Positions 45,558 to 54,710 of a DNA stretch of 64,000 bases are shown piece by piece. The notes below the pieces were generated by a model. That model did not search any database, had not been told where the DNA came from, and saw only the letters and a program-made list of their open reading frames with translations. Every line of letters starts with the position of its first letter. Position 1 is the first letter of the stretch. The position numbers and the translations under genes were made by a program. Source of the DNA: Geobacteraceae bacterium (GTDB taxonomy: Bacteria > Desulfobacterota > Desulfuromonadia > Geobacterales > Geobacteraceae); assembly GCA_009773645.1 (NCBI GenBank), contig WSYB01000001.1, forward strand, positions 224,644 through 288,643, read 5' to 3'.

Positions 45558-47843
45558 TCACCCCTTTTTCCGGGGGCCGTGCCGCCTGCCGCCCTTTCCT
45601 CCCCTCTTCTCCGGGCCGTCCTCTTTTTTCGATCCTTTAAAAGCCGGCGGCCTCTTCCCCCGGACCGGAATCCGCGGGTACTCCTCCTGCTCCATCCCAG
45701 GAGAAATTGTGGCAGAGGATTCATGGGGCGCTGCGAGGACGAAGTCGATCTGCTTCTTCTCAAGGCTGACGCTTGCCACCCTGACCCTTACCCGATCGCC
45801 GATTCTGAAAAGCTCCCGGGACCGATCCCCCAAGAGGGCATGCTGTTTTTCCAGGTAGCGGTAAAAATCGTTCGGGAGGGCGGATACGTGGACCATTCCC
45901 TCCACGAAGAGTTCCACCAGCTCCACAAAAAAACCGTACGAGGCAACGCCGGTAATGAAGCCGTCGAACTCTTCCCCCACCTTGTCCCGCATGAACTGCA
46001 TCTTCTTGAGATCGACGATCTCCCGCTCCGCTTCCATGGCCACCCGTTCCCGCCTGCTGGTATGGGCGGCCGTCTCGGGGAGGGTTGCAACGAGCTTTTC
46101 CATCTCCCGTTCTTTCAGTTTTCCGGTAATGACCCCCTTGAGGATCCTGTGCACCACCAGGTCGGGATACCGGCGAATCGGCGAGGTGAAGTGGGTGTAA
46201 CAGGGAGCTGCCAGGCCGAAGTGGCCCAGGTTTTCCGCAGCATAACGGGCCTGCTTCATGCAGCGGAGCAACACCTCGTTAATCATCCGCTCCTCCGGTT
46301 TTCCTGCCGCCTCCCCAAGCAGGCGCTGGAATTCGACCGGATCGACACTCTCCTCCTTCATCCGCAACTCGTAGCCGAAATTGTAGATGAATTCCCTGAA
46401 ATCGTTCAGTTTTACCGGGTCGGGAGGCTCGTGGACGCGGTAGAGAGAGGGGATGTTGCGCTCCTCCAGGTACGACGCCACCGCCTCGTTGGCGGCCAGC
46501 ATGAACTCCTCGATAATCCGGTGGGCCAGGTTCCGCTCGGAACGGATGATGGCAAGGGTGCCACCCTGCAGGTCGAGGACGATCTCCGGTTCAGGGAGGT
46601 CAAAATCGATGCTCCCCCTCTTTCGCCGCTTTTCCATGAGCCGGAGCGCCAGCTCTTCCATCACTAAAAGGTCGGCGATCAATTCGCGGTGGGCGTTTGT
46701 CGCCTCCTTATCCTTATCCACCAGTATCCTTTTGACGATCGTGTAGGTAAGCCGGGCGGAGCTTCTGATCACGCTCGGGTAGAACGATGCGTGCACAAGG
46801 CTGCCGGCCTTGTCAAAAAGCATTTCGGCCGTGACGGTCAAGCGGTCGACCGCCGGGTTTAAAGAACAGATGCCGTTGGAAAGCTCTTCCGGAAGCATCG
46901 GGACGCAGCGGTCGGGGAAATAGACGGAGGTGCCGCGTGCATACGCGTCGCCATCCAGCGGAGAGCCGGGCTTTACATAATGGGAGACATCGGCGATGGA
47001 AACCCACAGGCGGATCCAACCCTTATCCTCCCTTTTTACCGCAACCGCATCATCGAAATCCCGCGCCGTTTCACCGTCAATGGTCACCGTAAGGCTTCCA
47101 CGGAGGTCAACCCGCCCCTTCAGGTCGGCGTCACCTATGGACTGGGAAACCGAACGGGCAGAGGCCAGGGTCTCGGCGGAAAAAAGGAAGGGGAGATCGT
47201 ATTTCCTGATGATGGTCTGGACTTCGACCTCCGGCTCCTCCGGCCATCCCAGCACCTCCACGATCCTCCCCTCGGCCTTGCGCCGGCCGGTCGGGTATGA
47301 GGTGATTTCCGTCACCACCACCTCCCCGCTTCGCGCCGCACCTTTCGCCTTGGAGGGGATGAGGATATCCTGGGTGATGCGCACTTCGTCCGGGATCACG
47401 AACCCTGCGCCTTTTACCTCCTCAAAACGGCCGACAACCCTGGTATGGGCACGCTCCAGGGTTCTCACTATGCGCCCCTCCCGCTTCCCGTCCCGCCTGG
47501 AGGAGGCAATGCGCACCTCGACTCGGTCACCGTGCATGTTTTCCGTAAGATAGCGTGCCGGAATAAAGATATCTTCACCCCCCTCATCGGGAGCGACAAA
47601 CCCGTAGCCGTCGCGATGAGCCATGAGTCTCCCCGTGATCAGACCGGCATCTGCGGGAATGGCGTAGAGGTTTCCCTTGAGTTTTACCAGTTCTCCCCCA
47701 TCAACCAGCCTGTCCATAAACTCCTTGAACTGCGGGCGCCGGGCCTTGTCTATCCCGAAATGATGCATGAGCTCCCTGAACTGGCGCGGCGCCCCGGCAT
47801 TCTCCCGCAGAAGTTTAAGGACAGCCTCTTTCTTGATTTTCAT
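45558..47843 (-). CDS. rnr: ribonuclease R
   Basis: Processive 3'-5' exoribonuclease of 761 residues. N-terminal winged helix (1-60) and cold-shock domains (about 65-225, TGRLMAHRDGYGFVAPDEGGE), RNB catalytic domain with LTVTIDGETARDFDDAVAV holding the Mg-binding Asp set, and a C-terminal S1 domain (about 635-715). A basic Lys/Arg/Gly tail ends the protein (GGKGGRRHGPRKKG). A large antisense frame lies opposite and is a shadow. Confidence 0.96.
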   Translation of the reverse strand: MKIKKEAVLKLLRENAGAPRQFRELMHHFGIDKARRPQFKEFMDRLVDGGELVKLKGNLYAIPADAGLITGRLMAHRDGYGFVAPDEGGEDIFIPARYLTENMHGDRVEVRIASSRRDGKREGRIVRTLERAHTRVVGRFEEVKGAGFVIPDEVRITQDILIPSKAKGAARSGEVVVTEITSYPTGRRKAEGRIVEVLGWPEEPEVEVQTIIRKYDLPFLFSAETLASARSVSQSIGDADLKGRVDLRGSLTVTIDGETARDFDDAVAVKREDKGWIRLWVSIADVSHYVKPGSPLDGDAYARGTSVYFPDRCVPMLPEELSNGICSLNPAVDRLTVTAEMLFDKAGSLVHASFYPSVIRSSARLTYTIVKRILVDKDKEATNAHRELIADLLVMEELALRLMEKRRKRGSIDFDLPEPEIVLDLQGGTLAIIRSERNLAHRIIEEFMLAANEAVASYLEERNIPSLYRVHEPPDPVKLNDFREFIYNFGYELRMKEESVDPVEFQRLLGEAAGKPEERMINEVLLRCMKQARYAAENLGHFGLAAPCYTHFTSPIRRYPDLVVHRILKGVITGKLKEREMEKLVATLPETAAHTSRRERVAMEAEREIVDLKKMQFMRDKVGEEFDGFITGVASYGFFVELVELFVEGMVHVSALPNDFYRYLEKQHALLGDRSRELFRIGDRVRVRVASVSLEKKQIDFVLAAPHESSATISPGMEQEEYPRIPVRGKRPPAFKGSKKEDGPEKRGGKGGRRHGPRKKG

Positions 47844-48041
47844 ATGGTTTTTTCCTTTTCACCGCGCATAAAGCCGGTGCAATGGATGAATATGCATAAA
47901 AGAACGCCCCGTTGTCAAACAGTTTACACCTTTTGGGGAAAAACCTTTTGATTTTTCCGGAACGTTGCGGTTAGTATGGGCTTGAAAAGCATTAGTTTCA
48001 GCATTGCATTAACTTTGTATGTAATATACCAAGGAGTTCCC

Positions 48042-50222
48042 ATGTTTCTCCGCTTCACCGCCTGTGCCGCGTTCTTTCTCCTCCTCTCCGTGCCCGCTGC
48101 AGGGGTAAACCTCTACCAACTCCCGGACGATGCCCTTGCCACAGCGGCCGCGAAACTTAAGGCCAAAGAATACAAAGGCGCTCGGGATGCGGCGTTGAAC
48201 GCCATACAGAGCGGCGCTCGCGATTTTCTGGCCGGGATTGCTTCTTCGAAACTCGCCGACTGGGAAGTAGCCGCCACATATCTCGGCCGGGCTGCCGAAG
48301 GATTTCCGCTTCTGGCCGATTACGCCCTCTACCATCAGGCACAGGCCCTTTACAAACTCGCCAGGTATAAAGAAGTCCCCATCCCGCTGCAAGTTCTCCT
48401 GAAACAGTATCCCGACAGTCCCCTGGTGCGCTCCGCATCTCTCCTTATTGCCGATGCGCTCTATGAAAACAGGGAATTTCAGGAAGCGCTCACTACCTAT
48501 CTGAAATTCATTGAGAAATACCCATCCGGCTCCGACTCCCTGTCGGCCCTCTACAGGACAGCCCTCTGCCGCGAACAGCTGGGGGACGCTGCCGGTGCCG
48601 TCACAACATGGAGAACCATCTGGCTTACCTACCCTGCTTCAGCGGTGGCGGTCAATGCAGCGACGGACCTGCAAAGGATGGCCGCGAAAGGGGTTACGGC
48701 AGCACCTTACTCTTCCGAAGAGTTGTTTCGGCGCGGTGTCACGTTATACGACCTGAACAAATTCGGCCAGGCCGTCACGGCCTTTACCGGCGTACCCAAA
48801 GATGGCCAAGCCGATGAGTTCGCATGGCGGCTTGCATTAAAAACCGGGCAGGCCCTGTTCAAGGCACGCAGGTACAAAGAAGCGGAACAGACCTTTGCCG
48901 AACTCGCGGCAAAAAACCCCAAAAAAGGGATTGCCGTCGAGGCCCGTTACTGGCTGGCCAGGAGCATGGATAAAAACGGCAGGGAAGATGAGGCCGCAGC
49001 AGCCTACCTCAAGCTGGCGGAATCGTCTCCAGAATCCGACCTGGCCGACAACGCCATATTTGAGGCGGCCTTTATCAGGAAGTTCCAGAAAAAGAGGGAT
49101 GACACGCTATCGCTATTGAAAAGGCTTTTGACCGCTTACCCGCAGTCAAGCCTGACACAAGGAGTCGTCTGGCAAATCGCCTGGGAGAATTACCAGGGAG
49201 GGGACCCGAAATCGGCGGCGGAATATTTCAGGAAGCTCGTGGACCAGGAAAACACCCGGGAAAAGGCACTCTACTGGTACGGCCACGCGCTGACGGCAGC
49301 AGGGGATACTAAAGGCGCAGAGGCTGCCTTTTCCAGCCTTTTGTCCGAATACCCCCTGGGCTTTTATGCACTGTCGTACAGGAAAGAAACTAATACAGAG
49401 GAAACCGGGCACCCTCCCCTCCCCCAGGACCCGAGAGAGCTTCTCCCCATCCCTGCCGGCCATGAGAGGGCAAAGGCCCTGATCGCCTTCGGGCTTTATG
49501 ATGAGGCAAGAAAAGAGATAGCTGCGTGGAAAAAGAAGCCCGCTTACAAGAACAAGACGTCACTGGGTCTGGCGAGGCTTTACCTGGAAATGGGGGATTT
49601 CCACGGCGCCTTGGCGCTGTTGCGGCAGGAGCGACCCCGCAAGCTCGAAAAAGACACCCTCTATGCATGGGGAATCCACTATCCGTTGGCCTACAGTGAG
49701 TTTGTCGCCAAAAACGCGGCAAAAAGCGGGATACCGGCAAGCCTTATCTATTCCATCATCCGCGCGGAAAGCAGTTTCTCACCCGTTGCTCTTTCGCCTG
49801 CCGGCGCTGTCGGCCTCATGCAGCTCATGCCGGCCACTGCTGCAATTGTCAGCCAGGGTGGAACCGGTTCATTCGACCCCGACCGCCTCACCCAACCGGC
49901 CGTGAATATCGATTCCGGCGTAAGGCACCTGAAAGACCTCCTGGCAACCTATAACGGCGACCTCGTCTGTGCAGTCGCCGCCTACAATGCCGGAGCAGGG
50001 AACGTCAACCGCTGGCGGAAAAACTTCGGGGAAAAGCCCGCCGATGAATTCATCGAAAATATCCCCTTTGCCGAGACCCGCGAATACGTGAAAAAAGTGC
50101 TGGCCGGCGCCGAAATTTACAGAAGACTCTATGGTCTGGACACCCCGCCCGCGCAGCCACCTACTTCTCCGATGGTTGAATCCCGACCCCATCACGATGC
50201 TCCTGTCACCGGAAGCAACTGA
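48042..50222 (+). CDS. soluble lytic murein transglycosylase with TPR-like repeats
   Basis: Periplasmic peptidoglycan-cleaving enzyme of 726 residues. ATG 48042 (AAGGAG site) gives a good signal peptide MFLRFTACAAFFLLLSVPAAG; the longer frame from 47976 would bury it. A helical superhelix of TPR-like repeats (about 25-560) precedes the Slt catalytic domain. That domain has IRAESSF with the catalytic Glu, SPAGAVGLMQLMPATA, AVAAYNAGAGNVNRW and FIENIPFAETREYVKKVL. The N-terminal doughnut and C-terminal domain order is that of E. coli Slt70. Confidence 0.93.
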   Translation: MFLRFTACAAFFLLLSVPAAGVNLYQLPDDALATAAAKLKAKEYKGARDAALNAIQSGARDFLAGIASSKLADWEVAATYLGRAAEGFPLLADYALYHQAQALYKLARYKEVPIPLQVLLKQYPDSPLVRSASLLIADALYENREFQEALTTYLKFIEKYPSGSDSLSALYRTALCREQLGDAAGAVTTWRTIWLTYPASAVAVNAATDLQRMAAKGVTAAPYSSEELFRRGVTLYDLNKFGQAVTAFTGVPKDGQADEFAWRLALKTGQALFKARRYKEAEQTFAELAAKNPKKGIAVEARYWLARSMDKNGREDEAAAAYLKLAESSPESDLADNAIFEAAFIRKFQKKRDDTLSLLKRLLTAYPQSSLTQGVVWQIAWENYQGGDPKSAAEYFRKLVDQENTREKALYWYGHALTAAGDTKGAEAAFSSLLSEYPLGFYALSYRKETNTEETGHPPLPQDPRELLPIPAGHERAKALIAFGLYDEARKEIAAWKKKPAYKNKTSLGLARLYLEMGDFHGALALLRQERPRKLEKDTLYAWGIHYPLAYSEFVAKNAAKSGIPASLIYSIIRAESSFSPVALSPAGAVGLMQLMPATAAIVSQGGTGSFDPDRLTQPAVNIDSGVRHLKDLLATYNGDLVCAVAAYNAGAGNVNRWRKNFGEKPADEFIENIPFAETREYVKKVLAGAEIYRRLYGLDTPPAQPPTSPMVESRPHHDAPVTGSN

Positions 50223-50301
50223 GCCGGGAGGGAGCCTTTAGCTCCCAATCCCCACTCCTCCTTCATCGCTCATCGCTTCTCGGTCCCAACCATTAAAACC
50301 G

Positions 50302-50330
50302 TTGACACGAAAGCCGCAAGGGTGTAATTA
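50302..50330 (+). promoter_or_regulatory. sigma-70-like promoter of a short transcript
   Basis: TTGACA (50302-50307), 17-bp spacer, TAATTA (50325-50330). Predicted start near 50337. No protein gene follows before the terminator at 50454, so it may drive a small RNA. The 50223-50301 stretch upstream has only a GGGAG / CTCCC hairpin that may end the transglycosylase message. Confidence 0.45.
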
Positions 50331-50336
50331 AATCCG

Positions 50337-50499
50337 TATCAATTGGCATGACTTTTAGTGAAGGCAGAATGGTTTTTACCATTCATTTTTCACTGTTTTC
50401 GGGGGGATGTAATGGTTTCACAAAGGTGGGACCGTTTTCGGAGTTTAGGCAAGAGCCACTCGGGTCAGCTGTGAGCTGATGGGGTGGCTTTTCTTTTTT
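50337..50499 (+). ncRNA. candidate small RNA or leader
   Basis: About 160 nt between a promoter-like site and a strong terminator. It contains a nested hairpin (AGTGAA...GAATGG-TTTTTA-CCATTC...TTCACT, 50358-50394), then a G-rich single-stranded stretch (GGGGGGATGTAATGGTTTC), then the terminator. No open frame of note. It matches no RNA family I can name with confidence. Confidence 0.35.
50454..50499 (+). terminator. intrinsic terminator
   Basis: AGCCAC (50454-50459) pairs with GTGGCT (50484-50489) around an inner CAGCT-GTG-AGCTG hairpin, followed by TTTTCTTTTTT. It ends five bases before the ATPase pseudogene fragment. Confidence 0.8.
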
Positions 50500-50503
50500 A
50501 ATT

Positions 50504-50695
50504 GTGGCCGAGTACGCGGCCGACGCCGCCACCCGGTCACAGGTCATCATGACTACCCATTCGCCCCAGTTCCTCGACGCATTCAAGGAAGCGAGTCCGA
50601 CGACCACGGTGGCGCGATGAGAAAACGACGAGACGACGCTGCATACCCTGAGCGATGAGAAGCTCAACTACTGGCTGGAAATCGCCGTATTATAA
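50504..50695 (+). pseudogene. 3' remnant of an AAA_21/OLD-like ATPase gene
   Basis: One frame reads AADAATRSQVIMTTHSPQFLD, KEASPTTTVAR, then a TGA stop, then ENDETTLHTLSDEKLNYWLE up to TAA at 50695. The first part is the conserved C-terminal D-loop/H-loop region (TTHSP) of the RecF/OLD-like ATPases; the TGA replaces the Trp codon TGG that relatives have in V-x-R-W-E. No Walker A part remains. Such ATPases are commonly followed by a DUF4276 gene, whose remnant lies at 51370. Function lost. Confidence 0.8.
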
Positions 50696-50804
50696 AGCCC
50701 GTGGTGTTTGTTTAACGGGTGAGGGAGAGCGGAGAATAGGAAGTTGTGAAATATGGGGATACGATCCTTAAAGTTTGGTCTTCGTTTATAATTGAGGCCT
50801 TTTA

Positions 50805-51086
50805 GTGTATATTCGAATAATGAAAAGGATGCGGGAGGCGGTTCGACTGCGTCAGTATGTCATGACACTCCATGCCGCTGAGGAGATGGAAGATGACGGT
50901 TTCACGATATATGATGTCGAGCGTTGCATCCTCAACGGAACCATAACAGAACGCCAAAAGGAAATCTCGATCGGCGAATGGAAATATCTTGTTCAAGGAA
51001 TGACGTTCACGGACAGGGGAATCTGCGTGGCTGCGAAATTCAGCGTTACCGGCAAGTTGGTAATCATAACGGTTTACGCGGCGTAG
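50805..51086 (+). CDS. DUF4258 protein, putative toxin of a DUF4258-YgiT pair
   Basis: Small basic protein of up to 93 residues. DUF4258 pattern: VMTLHAAEEMEDDGFTIYDVERCIL, then KYLVQGMTF, ICVAAKFSVTGKLVIITVY; this is a RelE/MqsR-like fold expected to act as an RNase toxin. Start GTG 50805 or ATG 50820; neither has a good ribosome site. The zinc-finger gene starts 13 bp downstream, the usual toxin-antitoxin layout. Inserted between two decayed genes. Confidence 0.8.
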   Translation: MYIRIMKRMREAVRLRQYVMTLHAAEEMEDDGFTIYDVERCILNGTITERQKEISIGEWKYLVQGMTFTDRGICVAAKFSVTGKLVIITVYAA

Positions 51087-51099
51087 AGGGGAGAACGAA

Positions 51100-51327
51100 A
51101 TGATTTGTGATATATGCGGGCATGACGGAATCATGACCAAGAAAGTAACGCGCAGTTTCGGCAAGGGGAAGGATCTGCTCGTTATCGAGGATATTCCCGT
51201 GCAAAGCTGCCCCCACTGCGGTGAAAGCTACATGACAGCGGAGACGCTTCTTGAGATAGAACGGATAAAGATACACCGGCACAGCTTTGCCGTAAAGCGG
51301 CCGATTGAGGTTACGGTATTTGCTTGA
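51100..51327 (+). CDS. YgiT-type zinc finger protein, putative antitoxin
   Basis: A 75-residue protein with two CxxC knuckles (MICDICGHDG and QSCPHCGESY), as in the zinc domain of MqsA. TAETLLEIERIKIHRHSF follows. No helix-turn-helix is present, so unlike full MqsA it may not bind its own operator. Ribosome site GAGGGAGAACGA before ATG. Pairs with the DUF4258 protein. Confidence 0.85.
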   Translation: MICDICGHDGIMTKKVTRSFGKGKDLLVIEDIPVQSCPHCGESYMTAETLLEIERIKIHRHSFAVKRPIEVTVFA

Positions 51328-51369
51328 ATCGGATTAGAAGTCAAAATAATATCGACAAGTTATGAATGT

Positions 51370-51813
51370 TTTTTGGATTTTGTAGACGCGACCCATACAT
51401 ACCATATGGTGATTGATCTTTATGGGCCGACATTCTACCCGAACACGATGAAAACGGCGGATGAGCGTTTTGACTGGGGGAAGAAAGAACTTGAAAAGAA
51501 GGTCAACCATCCGAAGTTTTATCAGTTTTTCGCGGTCCACGAAACCGAGGCATGGCTTCTGGCCGATCCGGACCTTTTCCCGATTGAAGTAAAGAAGGCC
51601 TTGCCTGCTAAGGCCGTGAACCCGGAAACGGTCAATTTCGACGAGCCGCCGGCGAAGCTCCTGGAACGGCTTTATTCCCAGAAGACCGGTCGCAGGTACA
51701 AGAAAGTCACCAACGGCAGGGAGCTTTTCGGGAAGCTTGACCCGAATCTTGCCTACGGCAAGTGTCCCCGGCTTAAGGAGTTGTTGGATAAGATGCTGGA
51801 GCTAGCCGAATGA
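51370..51813 (+). pseudogene. DUF4276 gene lacking its 5' part
   Basis: The frame encodes about 146 residues of the DUF4276 (TOPRIM-like) family, including FFAVHETEAWLLADPDLFP and the C-terminal RELFGKLDP. Full members are about 200 residues and begin with a conserved V-x-x-E-G-x stretch, missing here. Only a TTG with no ribosome site is available as start. It ends with an ATGA overlap into the SMEK gene. Together with the ATPase remnant at 50504 it forms a broken ATPase/DUF4276 pair split by the toxin-antitoxin genes. A shortened functional protein cannot be excluded. Confidence 0.65.
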
Positions 51814-52775
51814 ACAGATCGCACTATTTCAACTACATCGAAGATAGACTATCTTACCTCGCCACACGAATTGAAGTCCGCGGCAAGCTGAACATTCTCG
51901 ATCTTCACCTACACTCCGAGAATTTCTACCTCCATTTCTTCAACGAGTTGTTTGGCTGGCAATTGCAGAATTTAAACACCGTCAAACTGAATGCAGAAGC
52001 AATTGACCTGATAGACCACAAAAACAAAATTGTTGTGCAAGTCTCCGCGACGGCGACCAAGGAAAAGGTGGATTCGGCGCTTGTAAAAGACCTCTCCTCC
52101 TATGCCGGATATGCCTTCAAATTCATATCGATCTCCAAAGACGCAAGCGCATTGCGCGGCAAGAGCTTTGTCAATCCGCACAATCTGAGCTTCGATCCCC
52201 AGAAAGATATCTACGATGTCACCTCAATTCTGAAAGTTATAAGTGGTCTCGGCGTTGACGACCAGCGGCGTATTGCTGGTTTTATCAAGAAGGAATTGGA
52301 AGCAGAAGTCGATCCGATCAAGCTGGAGTCGAATCTTGCCGCCATCATCAATATCCTTGCCAAGGAAGACTTGAGCAAGGACGCTACACCTGTTGAAACG
52401 ATTCCTTACGATATAGACAAAAAGATTGACCATAATAACCTTGATGCCGCCCGCGGCATTATCGACGACTACAATGTCCACTATAGCCGGGTTGCCAGGA
52501 TTTACACCGAATTCGACAAGGAAGGCAACAACAAGAGCATGTCCGTGCTGGATGCGATACGCCGTGATTATCTGGCACACAAGGCTCGGCTGAGTGACGA
52601 CGATCTGTTCTTCAGGGTTGTCGAATGCGTGGCCGAAAGGATTCAAAACAGCACAAATCATGAGCCCATGCCTTACGAGGAACTGGAGCTTTGTGTGAAC
52701 ATTCTGGTGGTGGACGCGTTTATTCGCTGCAAGATATTCAAAAATCCGGTAGGATACGCCCATGCTGCTTCCTGA
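51810..52775 (+). CDS. SMEK-domain protein, effector candidate of a three-component ABC (ABC-3C) system
   Basis: Protein of 321 residues. The N-terminal 110 residues match the SMEK-domain pattern: LNILDLHLHSENFYLHFFNE, then AIDLIDHKNKIVVQVSATAT and KEKV, which reads like a restriction-endonuclease-type core (D-x(n)-V-Q-V-S). The rest is helical. In ABC-3C conflict systems such a protein is the effector, held by a small middle component and a DUF2326 ATPase, both of which follow here with overlaps of 14 and 10 bp. Nuclease activity is inference. Confidence 0.75.
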   Translation: MNRSHYFNYIEDRLSYLATRIEVRGKLNILDLHLHSENFYLHFFNELFGWQLQNLNTVKLNAEAIDLIDHKNKIVVQVSATATKEKVDSALVKDLSSYAGYAFKFISISKDASALRGKSFVNPHNLSFDPQKDIYDVTSILKVISGLGVDDQRRIAGFIKKELEAEVDPIKLESNLAAIINILAKEDLSKDATPVETIPYDIDKKIDHNNLDAARGIIDDYNVHYSRVARIYTEFDKEGNNKSMSVLDAIRRDYLAHKARLSDDDLFFRVVECVAERIQNSTNHEPMPYEELELCVNILVVDAFIRCKIFKNPVGYAHAAS

Positions 52776-52989
52776 CAACGTCCACCCGGAACAGAGTATC
52801 TACTATAACGGCGCCTTCGTGCTGCAGGCGCTCCGCGAGCGTCGCGTCATGGATTTGCTGGATTTGTACATGAGCACCCAGACGTACCGGCAGATGACCA
52901 TGCCCGTCTTCGTATTGTGTTTGGACTGGCTGTTTTTGTTGAATCTGGTCAGCTTGAACGAGCAGGGGGGCGTTGAGCTATGTTCCTGA
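52762..52989 (+). CDS. ABC-3C system middle component (MC6-like)
   Basis: A 75-residue helical protein: MLLPDNVHPEQSIYYNGAFV, then LYMSTQTYRQMTMPVFVLCL and DWLFLLNLVSLNEQGGVEL. The size, the Q-S-I-Y-Y-N-G start and the position between the SMEK protein and the DUF2326 ATPase match the small middle components of ABC three-component systems. It overlaps both neighbours, so the three proteins are made in step. Confidence 0.75.
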   Translation: MLLPDNVHPEQSIYYNGAFVLQALRERRVMDLLDLYMSTQTYRQMTMPVFVLCLDWLFLLNLVSLNEQGGVELCS

Positions 52990-54710
52990 AGTCCCTGACC
53001 ATTTCAAGCCATGCCGAGGTAATCCGCGAGATCGTATTCCACAACGGCATCAACCTGATTGTCGATGAGACCCCGAACATCCAGGGTACGGAAACCGGTA
53101 ACAACGTGGGGAAGACCACGGTGCTCATGCTGGTGGACTTTTGTCTGGCTGGGGATGCAAAACAGATATATACCGATCCCGAGCATAAAAAGCAGGAGTA
53201 CAAGCTGGTAAAGGATTTTCTGTTCGATAATGGGGTATTGATTACTTTGGTGCTCAAGGAGGATTTAGCCAGGGAAAGCTCCCGGGAAATCCGCATCGAG
53301 CGCAACTTTCTGCCGAGAAAGCGGAAGATCCAGAGAATAAACGGCGAGGCCAAGACCGACGACGAATTTGAAGAGGCGTTGACCGACCTCCTCTTTCCCG
53401 GCCATTACGGCAAAAAGCCGACCTTCAGGCAGATCATCTCCCACAATATCCGTTACAAAGACCTGAGCATCACCAATACCCTCAAGACCCTGGATCGCTA
53501 CACCAGCGACGCCGAGTATGAAACTCTCTATCTCTTTTTGCTGGGGTGCGAATTCGATCAGGGAGATACCAAGCAGGAGTTGTTGACGCAGATTCGCCTG
53601 GAAGAAAACTTCAAAACCAGGCTGGAAAAGAATCAGACGAAATCGACGTTTGAAACGGCGCTCGCCATCCTGGATGGGGAAATAGAGGCCCTGAACCGGC
53701 GTAAGTCGAATTTCAATCTGAACGAAAACTTCGAGGCTGACCTGGACAAGCTGAACCAGGTTAAATATCAGATCAACCTGGTAAGCTCGGAAATCGGCAG
53801 GCTGAACATTCGGCGCGATCTGATCACCGAAGCGAGGCAGGACCTGGAAAAAGGCGCATCCCACATCGACCTGCGGCAACTGGAGCAGATTTACCGGCAG
53901 GCGACCGACCGGATAGCAGGCATTCAGAAGACCTTTGAGGACCTCTGCACCTTTCACAACCGGATGATTGCGGAAAAGGCCCGGTATATCGCCAAGGACC
54001 TGCCGAGGCTTGACGCGGATACCAAGGCCAAGTCGGAGCATTTGAGCAGGCTCTTGGAGGATGAGGCTGTGTTGTCAGCGTCGATCACCCGCAGTGAATC
54101 GTTTGAGGAGCTGGAAAAACTGATCTCCGAACTTAACGAGAAGTACCGGAAGAAAGGGGAGTATGAAAATATTATTCAGCAGTTGTCCGAGGTGGATGCG
54201 GATTTGCAGTCGCTCAACAGACGCCTGGATGCTATCGACAATGCGCTCTTTTCGGAAGAGTTTGAGCAGAGAATCAAGGATCAAGTCAATAAATTCAACC
54301 GCTATTTCGCATCCATTTCCCAGACCCTCTATGATGAACAGTATGCTCTGAAGGTCGATCCGACCGAAAACAAAAAAGGTCAGCGTTTGTACAAGTTCAG
54401 CGTTTTTGACACCAACTTTGCGAATCTCAGTTCGGGGAAAAAACAGGGGGAGATTTCATGTTTTGATATTGCGTACACCCTGTTTGCCGATGAGGAGAAT
54501 ATTCCTTGTCTGCACTTTTTGCTGAATGACAAGAAGGAATTGATGCATGACAATCAACTCCTAAAGATTGCCCAGTTGGTGGACCAGAAAGGGATTCAGT
54601 TTGTGGCGTCGATTCTGAAGGATAAGCTGCCGGAAGAGTTGAACAAGGAAGAATATTTTGTGGTGAAGTTGTCGCAGGGGGATAAGTTGTTTAGGATCGA
54701 AAGGTTTTGA
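52980..54710 (+). CDS. DUF2326 ABC-type ATPase of the ABC-3C system
   Basis: SMC/Rad50-like ATPase of 576 residues. Walker A GTETGNNVGKTT (36-47) at the N-terminus, long coiled coil (about 190-430, many Leu/Glu/Lys heptads), signature NLSSGKKQGE (483-487 core) and a C-terminal Walker B-like CLHFLLNDKKELM region. The usual acidic pair after Walker B is not obvious. Its last 249 bp are repeated at 58775-59023 with about 88% identity. Codon use is like the chromosome core, unlike the AT-rich genes after it. Confidence 0.85.
   Translation: MFLKSLTISSHAEVIREIVFHNGINLIVDETPNIQGTETGNNVGKTTVLMLVDFCLAGDAKQIYTDPEHKKQEYKLVKDFLFDNGVLITLVLKEDLARESSREIRIERNFLPRKRKIQRINGEAKTDDEFEEALTDLLFPGHYGKKPTFRQIISHNIRYKDLSITNTLKTLDRYTSDAEYETLYLFLLGCEFDQGDTKQELLTQIRLEENFKTRLEKNQTKSTFETALAILDGEIEALNRRKSNFNLNENFEADLDKLNQVKYQINLVSSEIGRLNIRRDLITEARQDLEKGASHIDLRQLEQIYRQATDRIAGIQKTFEDLCTFHNRMIAEKARYIAKDLPRLDADTKAKSEHLSRLLEDEAVLSASITRSESFEELEKLISELNEKYRKKGEYENIIQQLSEVDADLQSLNRRLDAIDNALFSEEFEQRIKDQVNKFNRYFASISQTLYDEQYALKVDPTENKKGQRLYKFSVFDTNFANLSSGKKQGEISCFDIAYTLFADEENIPCLHFLLNDKKELMHDNQLLKIAQLVDQKGIQFVASILKDKLPEELNKEEYFVVKLSQGDKLFRIERF
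54462..54710 (+). repeat. left copy of the 249-bp direct repeat flanking the kinase cassette
   Basis: Inside the DUF2326 gene, covering its last 83 codons including the stop. The partner is 58775-59023, in the same direction, 4.3 kb away. The sequence after each stop codon is unrelated, so the repeat covers only the coding end. Confidence 0.85.

Noticed and set aside
45579-46667. 362-residue open frame opposite rnr
   Set aside because: Antisense shadow of RNase R; His/Leu-rich translation typical for the reverse of a GC-rich gene.
50401-50420. Stretch resembling the 5' end of tmRNA (GGGGGGATGTAATGGTTTC)
   Set aside because: No matching tRNA-like 3' half, tag frame or TTCGA T-loop follows; resemblance is confined to a few bases.
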